Source: Pirellulaceae bacterium
GTDB lineage: Bacteria; Planctomycetota; Planctomycetia; Pirellulales; Pirellulaceae
Direction: 5' to 3'
Assembly (NCBI GenBank): GCA_020846515.1
Contig: JADLDX010000680.1
Span: forward strand, 1-7,427
Length of the DNA: 7,427 nucleotides
In this document: one piece after another, positions 1-5,902 of the stretch
Numbering within the stretch: the stretch's first letter is position 1
How the letters are laid out: every line of letters starts with the position of its first letter
Notes under the pieces: model-generated
Databases searched by the model: none
Seen by the model: only the letters and a program-made list of their open reading frames with translations
What the model was told of the DNA's origin: nothing
Program-made: the position numbers and the translations under genes

Positions 1-25
1 AGTCCTGAGCCTTTTGGTGAAATTC

Positions 26-46
26 GCGAGTCTCGGAGAGACTCGC
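26..46. repeat. Perfect 9-bp inverted repeat (REP-like hairpin or bidirectional terminator)
   Basis: The arms GCGAGTCTC (26-34) and GAGACTCGC (38-46) are perfectly complementary around a GGA loop. The hairpin lies 36 bases beyond the stop codon of the minus-strand gene at 83-889, which is where a terminator for that gene could sit. Neither flank carries a true T-run: the minus-strand side continues GAATTTCACC, and the plus-strand side CTACGTGAAAACG. It is therefore not a classical intrinsic terminator. A dispersed REP-type palindrome is equally plausible. The structure is seen directly; its role is inference. Confidence 0.6.
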
Positions 47-82
47 CTACGTGAAAACGCCCTTCATTGAACGGTATTGTGT

Positions 83-889
83 TTAATCGATGAACGCGAC
101 GTGTCGCATGGCAAGCGATTCGTTTTCTGTGTTCATCATGACCTGATGCCATCCGTCCAGCAAGATCGTCTTGTGATCTGGATGACGCACACGTCCGCGA
201 ACAAACACACTTGGGTTCCGTCGCTGAGCCACCCATGGCAGATGGCGAAGATTGGGCTTGCGGCTTATCAACCGCTTGCGTTCCAACTCCGTTAGTCCAT
301 TGGGGTAGCCATGCGTGACGTAGACCAATTGTCCGCCTTGTCGAACTAGCTCTTCACAAAGATGAGGCTTTCCTCCTCCTCGCGATATCGGCTCATTCCG
401 AAAAATAAGTCGCTGGTCGATCGACGCCAAGTTTTCGATTGGTACAAAGAACCATTCACCTTGGCGAACAAATGCATCGTTGCGTCGGCGGTTTCGCTTA
501 CGTGGCTTCACACCGAGGCGATTCTCGAGTACATGCACTGCGGTTGGCTTGAGCGCGTCGAACGCGGCCTTGACCGATGAAACTGCAGCTCGCTCCGGCA
601 CGGCCGCCACGAACCAGTGTCGCTCGTCATGCCCGCACAGGAACTTATGCTTAGCCGCTTCTTGTCGAGTCATCAGCAGCAAGTGACGAACAGAAGGCTG
701 CACGTCGATTACCTGCGTCTCTGCCAACACAGCGGGCTTTACGGAGATATCGAAAAACTCGCCTTCAGCGTCATGGCCAATATCAATCGAAACGTTGGGA
801 GGTACTCCCCAAGGACGTACGCGAGGTGGGTGTAACTTTGCTCGAGCACCAATGCGCTCGAACTGACGCTCAATCTGTTGAATGTTCAT
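83..889 (-). CDS. Hypothetical protein, 268 aa, planctomycete-type
   Basis: This is an intact ORF from ATG to TAA for a soluble, basic protein without signal peptide or membrane segment. I cannot assign a function. Visible landmarks are FLCGHDERHWFVAAVPE (residues 83-99), a strongly basic linker (KPRKRNRRR, 128-136) leading into RQGEWFFVP (142-150), NEPISRGGGKPH (165-176), and a C-terminal RGRVRHPDHKTI (231-242) followed by HQVMMNTE (248-255). From memory, unverified, proteins with the CGHDERHWFVAAVP and VRHPDHKTI blocks recur as hypothetical proteins in planctomycete genomes. The many conserved-looking Cys, His, Trp and Arg positions suggest a folded, possibly nucleic-acid-associated protein, but that is inference. 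No strong Shine-Dalgarno site precedes the start; an AGGAAC lies about 15 bases upstream. A hairpin at 26-46 may end its transcript. Confidence 0.85.
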   Translation of the reverse strand: MNIQQIERQFERIGARAKLHPPRVRPWGVPPNVSIDIGHDAEGEFFDISVKPAVLAETQVIDVQPSVRHLLLMTRQEAAKHKFLCGHDERHWFVAAVPERAAVSSVKAAFDALKPTAVHVLENRLGVKPRKRNRRRNDAFVRQGEWFFVPIENLASIDQRLIFRNEPISRGGGKPHLCEELVRQGGQLVYVTHGYPNGLTELERKRLISRKPNLRHLPWVAQRRNPSVFVRGRVRHPDHKTILLDGWHQVMMNTENESLAMRHVAFID

Positions 890-927
890 GGCATTGTCTT
901 CGGTGTTCCTGTTGTCTCACGCGCGAC

Positions 928-1101
928 TCAACTGGTCGCAGGCTGCAGATAAAGAGGCTGCCAGACCAAGCTGGTTCGCAAATAACTCTGTGCCTCAAAG
1001 ATATTTTTGCGGCGAATCGCCAACGCAACTGCTCTGCCATTGTCGCCCCTGACGGTTGTCCATGGCAGTTCCTGTTCGCGATGGGCGAACTCAACCTTCA
1101 T
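928..1101 (-). CDS. Possible small protein, 57 aa, unconfirmed
   Basis: This minus-strand frame starts at an ATG (MKVEFAHREQEL...) and ends in TGA 38 bases before the start of the 268-residue gene on the same strand. It could therefore be the first gene of a two-gene operon. Its codons and residue mix look more like protein than the competing frames do, with acidic and basic residues alternating and aromatic residues near the C-terminus. I recognise no domain. The frame can be extended upstream to a GTG at 1174-1176, giving 82 residues. No clear Shine-Dalgarno site precedes either start. It could also be the remnant of a larger gene, or chance. Confidence is low. Confidence 0.25.
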   Translation of the reverse strand: MKVEFAHREQELPWTTVRGDNGRAVALAIRRKNIFEAQSYLRTSLVWQPLYLQPATS

Positions 1102-1139
1102 AAATGGTTGCAGGGTGTGGACGCGTGTCTCCGCAGGAG

Positions 1140-1155
1140 CGTCGACCCGTCGACC
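1140..1155. repeat. Tandem duplication of CGTCGACC (2 x 8 bp)
   Basis: CGTCGACC occurs twice, back to back and identical. It lies about 30 bases upstream of the hemW -10 element, roughly where a regulator or the polymerase alpha subunit could touch DNA. It could equally be a chance slippage duplication. Nothing else supports a function. Confidence 0.35.
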
Positions 1156-1185
1156 TCCCGGCAAGCCGCGCCACACCGCTAGGGG

Positions 1186-1194
1186 TGCTATAAT
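1186..1194 (+). promoter_or_regulatory. Extended -10 promoter for hemW
   Basis: The sequence TGCTATAAT matches the extended -10 consensus TGnTATAAT exactly. There is no good -35 box 16-18 bases upstream (the stretch is CG-rich), which fits an extended -10 promoter that does not need one. Transcription would be expected to start near 1201, giving hemW a leader of about 125 bases. The match is seen directly; activity with the housekeeping sigma factor is inference. Confidence 0.6.
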
Positions 1195-1198
1195 TGTT

Positions 1199-1243
1199 TA
1201 AACGCCTCATTTCAGCCGCTTGCCTGAAAGGCTAAGACGTTTA
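1199..1243 (+). promoter_or_regulatory. Hairpin at the 5' end of the hemW leader
   Basis: Three nested pairings can form in order: TAAAC (1199-1203) with GTTTA (1239-1243), GCC (1204-1206) with GGC (1230-1232), and TTTCAG (1210-1215) with CTGAAA (1224-1229). A TCA bulge and an internal loop interrupt the stem. It begins almost at the predicted transcription start, so it would cap the mRNA. It does not cover the Shine-Dalgarno site about 75 bases downstream. It may stabilise the transcript or be a regulatory leader; I do not recognise a known riboswitch. Downstream, CCGT near 1270 can pair with either of two ACGG copies (near 1276 and 1297), allowing alternative folds. Confidence 0.4.
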
Positions 1244-1316
1244 CAACGACTCTTTGATTACGCAGGTCTCCGTGTAACGGTCGTGTGTCTGGAACTACGG
1301 AATCCTAACACCATGC

Positions 1317-1322
1317 AGGTGA
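1317..1322 (+). promoter_or_regulatory. Ribosome binding site that fixes the hemW TTG start
   Basis: AGGTGA matches the 3' part of the full Shine-Dalgarno consensus (AAGGAGGTGA) and ends four bases before the TTG at 1327. In this frame the last upstream stop is TAA at 1306-1308, and no ATG or GTG codon lies between it and the TTG. TTG is therefore the only start that keeps the conserved HemW N-terminus. Confidence 0.6.
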
Positions 1323-1326
1323 GTAT

Positions 1327-2451
1327 TTGTCAACTCCGAAGGCAGCCTATATCCATGTCCCATTCTGCCACGCTCGCTGCCCCTACTGTAGTTTTACGGT
1401 TGTCGCGAATCGATTGGACTGGGTGGATCGATACGTCGAGGCCGTCACGCGTGAGTTAGCTACGCTCGGTCGCCCACATGTTGTCAACACGATCTTCATC
1501 GGTGGTGGAACTCCGACTCTGCTACCTCGGGAACCTATGGAGCGATTGTTAGAGGCGATTCGGAGATGGCTCCCACTCTCGGATGGTGGCGAATGGAGTA
1601 TCGAAGCCAATCCGCAAGACATCGATCAAGACTTATGCCTTCTTTTGCGCGACCAGGGTATCAATCGAATCAGTCTCGGTGGTCAATCGTTCAATGCTGC
1701 CAAACTACGAACGCTCGGTCGAGATCATACGGGCGATCAACTTGCCCGCTCCATCGACACAGCCGCCGGGTGGTTCGATGAAGTCTCGGTCGACTTGATT
1801 TTCGGTGTGCCCGGTGAAGACATGGAAGTTTGGAAGTCCGACTTGAGTATGGTTACGTCGCGCTCTTTAAGCCATGTATCCACTTATGGCCTGACCTACG
1901 AAAAAGGGGCGCTCTTTTGGGGGCAACTTCAACGTGGCCAGATTGTGGCGGCTGCCGAGGAACTCGAGTTGGATATGTATCTTTACGCCATTGAAACGCT
2001 GACTGAGCATGGCCTGAATCATTATGAAGTTTCCAATTTCGCCAAACCAGGCAGCGAGTGTGTTCACAATCAGACGTATTGGCAGGGCGATGCCTGGTTT
2101 GGCTTTGGACCAGGCGCCGCCGGCTTTGTGGGAGACACGCGATCTGTTAACCATCGCAGCACTCAGAAGTACCTTGAGCGCATGGAGAACGGCCAGTCAC
2201 CGATTGCCGAGTCGCAAACGCTGGACTGGTCCATGCGCACGCGCGAGCGATTTATCTTCGGCATGCGTCAACTAAAAGGAGTCGACTGGAGCGCATTAAC
2301 ACGATCGGGCGACCCTCAAGCCATCGCCGCCATCGCGCAACAACTGCCCAAACACTTCGCACTGGGATTCATGGAATGGCATGCAGGCCACATTCGCTTG
2401 ACGCCGCAGGGCCTACCCATCAGCGACTCGCTGTGGGTGGACTATTGGTGA
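1327..2451 (+). CDS. hemW: Heme chaperone HemW (radical SAM, coproporphyrinogen III oxidase-like)
   Basis: The product is a cytoplasmic radical SAM protein of the HemN/HemW family, 374 residues, the usual HemW length. HemW binds a [4Fe-4S] cluster, SAM and heme, and is thought to deliver heme to target proteins; HemN is the oxygen-independent coproporphyrinogen III dehydrogenase. Visible hallmarks are the cluster motif C14-xxx-C18-xx-C21 in HVPFCHARCPYCSF, the SAM-binding GGGTP (59-63), RISLGGQSF (114-122), VDLIFGVPGE, YEVSNFAKPG, and the heme-binding HNxxYW motif HNQTYW (247-252). A C-terminal HemN_C-type region follows (about 300-374). The cluster motif lacks the fourth Cys of true HemN (S22 in CPYCS), and the HNxxYW motif is typical of HemW, so HemW is preferred. 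The residue after G118 is Gly where Val is common. It starts at TTG behind AGGTGA and has its own extended -10 promoter. It converges with the TPR gene, leaving 58 bases between the stop codons. Confidence 0.93.
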   Translation: MSTPKAAYIHVPFCHARCPYCSFTVVANRLDWVDRYVEAVTRELATLGRPHVVNTIFIGGGTPTLLPREPMERLLEAIRRWLPLSDGGEWSIEANPQDIDQDLCLLLRDQGINRISLGGQSFNAAKLRTLGRDHTGDQLARSIDTAAGWFDEVSVDLIFGVPGEDMEVWKSDLSMVTSRSLSHVSTYGLTYEKGALFWGQLQRGQIVAAAEELELDMYLYAIETLTEHGLNHYEVSNFAKPGSECVHNQTYWQGDAWFGFGPGAAGFVGDTRSVNHRSTQKYLERMENGQSPIAESQTLDWSMRTRERFIFGMRQLKGVDWSALTRSGDPQAIAAIAQQLPKHFALGFMEWHAGHIRLTPQGLPISDSLWVDYW

Positions 2452-2509
2452 GCAAGATGGCTTTGCGACAACGAAAGGAGAAACTACGTCGTCAGAGGCC
2501 GCAGTGAAG

Positions 2510-4126
2510 CTATCGGTGTTCGGGTACCAAGGATGAGGTCTGTAAAACTGATTCTGAAGTAGCTTCCCTTTTCAAACGTTGTTCGATGGCTTGAGCAGAC
2601 GCTTCGTTGCCGGTCTGGCGATGGGCAACGACCAACTGTGGATAGATGATTGCCTGTAACTCAGTCGCAGCTAAACCATGTTCAAGCTCCGGAATGGCTT
2701 CGGCATATCGACGTAGTCCAATTAAGATTCTTCCGCGAGTTTCTTTAAAGTGAGGCTGATCGGGCAGCATCGTCGTGGCCGCGGTCGCCAAGGCCAGAGC
2801 CTGATCGAGGTCCCATTCGGTGCTTTGGCACATCACCAAAGCTAAATTGTTCAGTAATGTTGACAGATGAGACCCAGAGGCTGTTGCTAAGTCCAAATGC
2901 AGTCGAGCATCGTCAATTTGGCCGTCCAGCAGTGTCATAAGCCCCAAAAAGAAGTGCGTAGACTCACGATCCGCACCTTGCACCAGCGCCGATCGCATTT
3001 GTGACTTATATGTGCCAATAGTACGTTCACACTCTTGAACCAGCCTGAGTATGGCGGCTAGCACGACTGGATCCTGCGGCGCGCACTGGGAGGCCCGATG
3101 AATCAGTTGCAGCCGTGGCAAAAACGTTTGTTCCTTTTTCGATGGATTTGCCAATCGTTCGGACCATGTAACCAAAATTTCACCCGCCGCTTGCTGAAAC
3201 TTCGGTTGTTTAGTCAGCTCAAAGCCAGCAGACAAAACATCAATGGCTTCCTGATCTCGATGCATCAGGCTCAGGGCGCGAGCCAGATTCAAGCGGCTAG
3301 CATCGTTTTGTGGATGGTCTGCGGTGTATTGACTGAAGGTGACATGAGCGCGCTTGGCATACTTTTTTGCCCGGTCGGTATCGCCCATTTTCAAGCTCAA
3401 TGATGCCGCGTGAAGATCGGCAGCGGGTTCATGAATTGCAATCCGCTCGAGCGCATCAAGGGCCAAGTCGATGTTCCCAAGCTTTATGTGATAGCCTGCC
3501 ATCAGATTGTGAGCGCGCAGCCAATGGGGCTTGGTGTCGCTCTTTATGGCTAAATCGAGGAGAATACCAAATCGCTGCTGCTCGGTATTGCTCCAACTGG
3601 TGGTGTTGTTCAAGTCAAAGTCGTGTTCTAAGATCCAGAGTGCGGCTTGTGGATGCTCCGACGCCAGCGATCGCATAAGGCGGTGAGCGACAGCAGGCTG
3701 GTTGAGAGCCGCCTTAATGGTGGCCTGCTCGAACCGGTAATCCGCATTCTTTGGAGCCAAAGCTACCAACTGCTCCAAAACTGCATCAGCCGCTAAATAG
3801 TCTTCATTCGCGAGATGTTTTGCGAGCAGTAGTTGCTGGGCGCTCATCAGGTCTGGTGGGTCCTGAGTCCACCACACGTGAGCCGAGTAGCCACCAACAA
3901 CTAGCAAGATACCAACAGTGACTGCCAGGCTGATTGCAGCTGCGGGCCGTTGATAAGTTGCTCGTCCATATAACTTTGAAGCGAGATTCTGACGCCACTT
4001 GAAAACGAGCGCGCGCAGGTTAGGCCAGCGTTTACCCGCAGAGGACAAACCTGTTGACTCGGTTGATACCAGGACCTTCATCTTGTCGCCCGTGCGCTGG
4101 CGCACTCGTTTTCGGTGATCATTCAT
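2510..4126 (-). CDS. Membrane-anchored tetratricopeptide repeat protein, 538 aa
   Basis: A basic cytoplasmic N-terminus (residues 1-60) precedes one hydrophobic segment (about 62-81, AAAISLAVTVGILLVVGGY). A long helical region of TPR-like repeats follows (roughly 98-158, 201-303, 388-521). Typical TPR features include GYHIKLGNIDLALDALERI, LARALSLMHRDQEAIDVL and GRILIGLRRYAEAIPELE. The expected topology is a periplasmic (or planctomycete paryphoplasm) scaffold held by an N-terminal anchor. TPR proteins bind other proteins; no catalytic domain is visible. I chose ATG 4126, which lies 13 bases after the stop of the upstream PEP-CTERM gene. The frame also reaches a TTG at 4171 inside that gene, giving 553 residues but a less likely start. 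ATG 4081 (MKVLVSTE) is another option. Close spacing suggests cotranscription with the PEP-CTERM gene. The partner and process are unknown. Confidence 0.85.
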   Translation of the reverse strand: MNDHRKRVRQRTGDKMKVLVSTESTGLSSAGKRWPNLRALVFKWRQNLASKLYGRATYQRPAAAISLAVTVGILLVVGGYSAHVWWTQDPPDLMSAQQLLLAKHLANEDYLAADAVLEQLVALAPKNADYRFEQATIKAALNQPAVAHRLMRSLASEHPQAALWILEHDFDLNNTTSWSNTEQQRFGILLDLAIKSDTKPHWLRAHNLMAGYHIKLGNIDLALDALERIAIHEPAADLHAASLSLKMGDTDRAKKYAKRAHVTFSQYTADHPQNDASRLNLARALSLMHRDQEAIDVLSAGFELTKQPKFQQAAGEILVTWSERLANPSKKEQTFLPRLQLIHRASQCAPQDPVVLAAILRLVQECERTIGTYKSQMRSALVQGADRESTHFFLGLMTLLDGQIDDARLHLDLATASGSHLSTLLNNLALVMCQSTEWDLDQALALATAATTMLPDQPHFKETRGRILIGLRRYAEAIPELEHGLAATELQAIIYPQLVVAHRQTGNEASAQAIEQRLKREATSESVLQTSSLVPEHR

Positions 4127-4139
4127 GGATCTTGCACCA

Positions 4140-5042
4140 TCATTCAGGTTTAGGACTATGAGCGTGTGCAAGACGGCCCGACCGCTGTCGCTGGCGTTTA
4201 GCGCCTAACCATACAGCAGTGCCTAGCGTTACCAAAAGAATGCTGCTTGGCTCAGGTATCGCTGTGACCGTTGCCAAACCGATGAGGCTACCGGGAGCGT
4301 TGATCGCACCCAGAGACGTGGTGGCGCCTGTCGCCAGATTGACCGTTGCCAATTCAAAGCCATTCAAAATGGCATATGCCACACCCGATAGACCTGAAAT
4401 GTCGAAGGCGGCTTCCGGAAACAATATGCCACTGAGCGCACCGATCGTATTGAGTGTCCCATTGTTAGGTGGAACCTGAGTCAGCAGACTCTGAGTCGAC
4501 AAGTCCATGGTATACAGCGTCGTGCTGACTGCGGAAGCCACATTGTTGCTGTACGCTGCCGCAACAACTTGTGGCGGCGTTCCGCTGTTTGCATCGCCGG
4601 CGGCAAACTGCAAGTTGCCATCAACTAGCGACACACCATCCGTAACGTTCACACGCAGATTTTGCCCTGTGTCGCTGACAATGCGTAGCCTATCAACGGT
4701 GGGATTAAAATCGATGCCAAAGAAATTACCATTAACGGCAGTATTCAAGGTTGAACTAAGCGTGGCCGATCCCGTGATGCGATCTATGTTGTAAAGTCGC
4801 CCTGTGGTGCCACTGACCGCAAAGCCATACAAGGCTCCATTTAGAGGTCGGGCATCGATGCCGTTTAGCACGTCTCCACCAACCAATCCAGTGACAGTAA
4901 CGGTTGAAGTTAAACCGGGAGACGAAGTATCAAAATTGACCAACTGATTTGACTGGGTTAACCCAGTCACCAGTTCTGCCTTGGCGGTCTGCATTGCCGC
5001 CAGGATTGTGAGAGGTATGAGTACGGTAAAAGTGAGTTTCAT
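4140..5042 (-). CDS. Secreted DUF4394-type protein with PEP-CTERM sorting signal, 300 aa
   Basis: An N-terminal Sec signal peptide (MKLTFTVLIPLTILAAMQTAKA, described here as residues 1-22, with predicted cleavage AKA|E) leads into a beta-rich domain (about 24-262). Phrases such as VTGLTQSNQLVNFDT, LNGIDARPLNGALYGF and GRLYNIDRITGSATL are characteristic of DUF4394, a propeller-like repeat domain of unknown function. The C-terminus has the PEP-CTERM triad: PEPSS (263-267), a hydrophobic stretch ILLVTLGTAVWLGA (268-281) and a basic cluster KRQRQR. Exosortase is known to recognise this signal and to process the protein at the cell envelope. Oddly, about 13 more residues follow the basic cluster. 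I chose ATG 5042 because it gives a clean signal peptide; an in-frame ATG at 5099 would add 19 residues ahead of it. The TPR gene follows after 13 bases, so the two probably form an operon. No exosortase gene is in the window. Confidence 0.88.
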   Translation of the reverse strand: MKLTFTVLIPLTILAAMQTAKAELVTGLTQSNQLVNFDTSSPGLTSTVTVTGLVGGDVLNGIDARPLNGALYGFAVSGTTGRLYNIDRITGSATLSSTLNTAVNGNFFGIDFNPTVDRLRIVSDTGQNLRVNVTDGVSLVDGNLQFAAGDANSGTPPQVVAAAYSNNVASAVSTTLYTMDLSTQSLLTQVPPNNGTLNTIGALSGILFPEAAFDISGLSGVAYAILNGFELATVNLATGATTSLGAINAPGSLIGLATVTAIPEPSSILLVTLGTAVWLGAKRQRQRSGRLAHAHSPKPE

Positions 5043-5073
5043 GGTTTGCTCAATAAAAGAAAGCGAGTAGAGA

Positions 5074-5083
5074 CGATTAATCG
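5074..5083. promoter_or_regulatory. 10-bp palindrome upstream of the PEP-CTERM gene
   Basis: CGATTAATCG is a perfect palindrome 31 bases upstream of the chosen PEP-CTERM start. It could be a regulator half-site pair, or chance. If the alternative start at 5099 were used, the palindrome would lie within coding sequence. Confidence 0.2.
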
Positions 5084-5152
5084 CTGACGTGCGTATCATG
5101 ACGCGCAGCCAGAAATATGAATTAGCATGGAATCAATGCACACGATGAGTAT

Positions 5153-5201
5153 GAGTTAACTCGTTGGCACTGACTTCTTCGGGTAAAGAATGAGAAGTGC
5201 C
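5153..5201 (-). terminator. Hairpin region between the ferritin-like and PEP-CTERM genes (weak terminator candidate)
   Basis: Beginning 17 bases after the stop of the ferritin-like gene (minus strand), GGCACT (5166-5171) pairs perfectly with AGTGCC (5196-5201). An inner TTC/GAA pairing (5178-5180 with 5188-5190) can extend the stem. Just beyond it is a second perfect palindrome, GAGTTAACTC (5153-5162). No U-run follows on the minus strand, so a classical intrinsic terminator is not shown. It may partly separate expression of the two genes or protect the 3' end of the first transcript. Confidence 0.35.
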
Positions 5202-5218
5202 CTGAACCGCGTGCGAGT

Positions 5219-5902
5219 CTATGGATAAAAGATGGGCACGTTGATGTTGTAGTACTCAGCCTCGAGATATTCGAGTGCCAACGCGAAATTAAGAATGTCG
5301 ATGTCGTTGGCGGCTGATGGTGTCGTACTGAATGCGAGCGGTGGTCCACCATTGAGGTTGGCGATAAATGGGCCAGCCAGATTGATGACTTCTTGAACTG
5401 TTAGCGCACGTTCAAAGGAAAGTTCTTGGCCAAAGACATTTTCCGTCGTTGCGCGCGACTGGAGCGAATTCAAAAATCCTGCATGCCGTGCTTCGACCAG
5501 GGCAATGGAACCGGCTGATGCCAGTACGGCCCGGTCAAAGATGGCCGGCGTCGCCCCCAGATAAGCCCCGACGCCAGTGTTCTCCAGCACCCGTGACACC
5601 GTCAAAAACTGGAACAAGTTTGGTTGTCGCAAGTTTTGAAACGTCGGCTTGGGTCGAGCACTTGCGCCGAGAGCATTGACGACCGCTGCGACGTGATCGT
5701 TCTCATGGCGCTGTACTAATTTGATCTGGCTCTTGACTGTTAACGGGACAGGTTGCTGCGCAAACGCTTCATCGGGTTGAAGACAAATCGCCCCCAGTAC
5801 ACCGCCAGCTAAAGCCACGCTCGAGCTGAGGAAGCCTCGACGACCAAGATCGTCACCTGGCGCGGTCTCGCCTGGCACTTCCAATTCACTTTGATAGTCC
5901 AT
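5219..5902 (-). CDS. Tat-exported ferritin-like domain protein with permuted helix order
   Basis: The N-terminus is a twin-arginine signal: RRGFLSSS (21-28), a hydrophobic stretch (about 27-41) and a likely cleavage AFA|QQ (48/49). The mature part belongs to the ferritin-like family (Ferritin_2, PF13668 type). Candidate di-iron ligands are E67 and H70 (HENDH), E107 (VLENTGVGAYLGA), E137 and H140 (VEARH), and E211, E214 or E216 (LEYLEAEYY). In the family as I know it, the helix resembling LNFALALEYLEAEYY is the first helix. Here it is the last (204-218), seven to nine residues before the stop. The domain order is therefore B-C-D-A rather than A-B-C-D. Tat export fits a protein folded with its metal before transport. 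Its role is unknown; related proteins are linked to stress or desiccation. It starts at ATG 5902 with only a weak AAGAG upstream. It is the first of three minus-strand envelope-protein genes. Confidence 0.85.
   Translation of the reverse strand: MDYQSELEVPGETAPGDDLGRRGFLSSSVALAGGVLGAICLQPDEAFAQQPVPLTVKSQIKLVQRHENDHVAAVVNALGASARPKPTFQNLRQPNLFQFLTVSRVLENTGVGAYLGATPAIFDRAVLASAGSIALVEARHAGFLNSLQSRATTENVFGQELSFERALTVQEVINLAGPFIANLNGGPPLAFSTTPSAANDIDILNFALALEYLEAEYYNINVPIFYP

Larger units (their letters stand above)
890..1185. other. Intergenic stretch without a confident gene
   Basis: This lies between the start of the minus-strand hypothetical gene and the promoter of hemW. It has short overlapping open frames on both strands, none with a recognisable domain. 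The only one with protein-like composition is the minus-strand frame at 928-1101, listed separately. Small features are a 5-bp palindrome (GGCGA-A-TCGCC) near 1012-1022 and a tandem 8-bp duplication at 1140-1155. The minus-strand promoter for the gene at 83-889 should lie here, but I see no convincing -35/-10 pair for it. Confidence 0.5.

Noticed and set aside
870..1094. Minus-strand 74-codon frame overlapping the small ORF at 928-1101
   Set aside because: It is rich in Cys, His, Arg and Gln with no domain, typical of a shadow frame.
1220..1459. Plus-strand 79-codon frame overlapping the hemW leader and start (LPERLRRLQRLFDYAG...)
   Set aside because: It starts with TTG inside the leader hairpin, has no ribosome binding site, runs out of frame through the conserved HemW cluster motif and has no recognisable domain.
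4127..4171. TTG start at 4171 for the TPR protein
   Set aside because: It lies inside the upstream gene, is a rarer start and lacks a clear ribosome binding site. ATG 4126, just after the upstream stop, is a better fit.
4219..4794. Plus-strand frames of 86 and 95 codons opposite the PEP-CTERM gene
   Set aside because: They lie wholly antisense to a well-supported gene and have the Val/Ala/Thr-rich composition of an antisense shadow.
5043..5099. ATG at 5099 as the PEP-CTERM gene start
   Set aside because: It would place 19 extra residues ahead of a textbook signal peptide that begins at ATG 5042.
5122..5352. Possible frameshifted continuation of the ferritin-like gene beyond its stop
   Set aside because: The alternative frames after 5219 contain no ferritin-like sequence, so the stop appears genuine.
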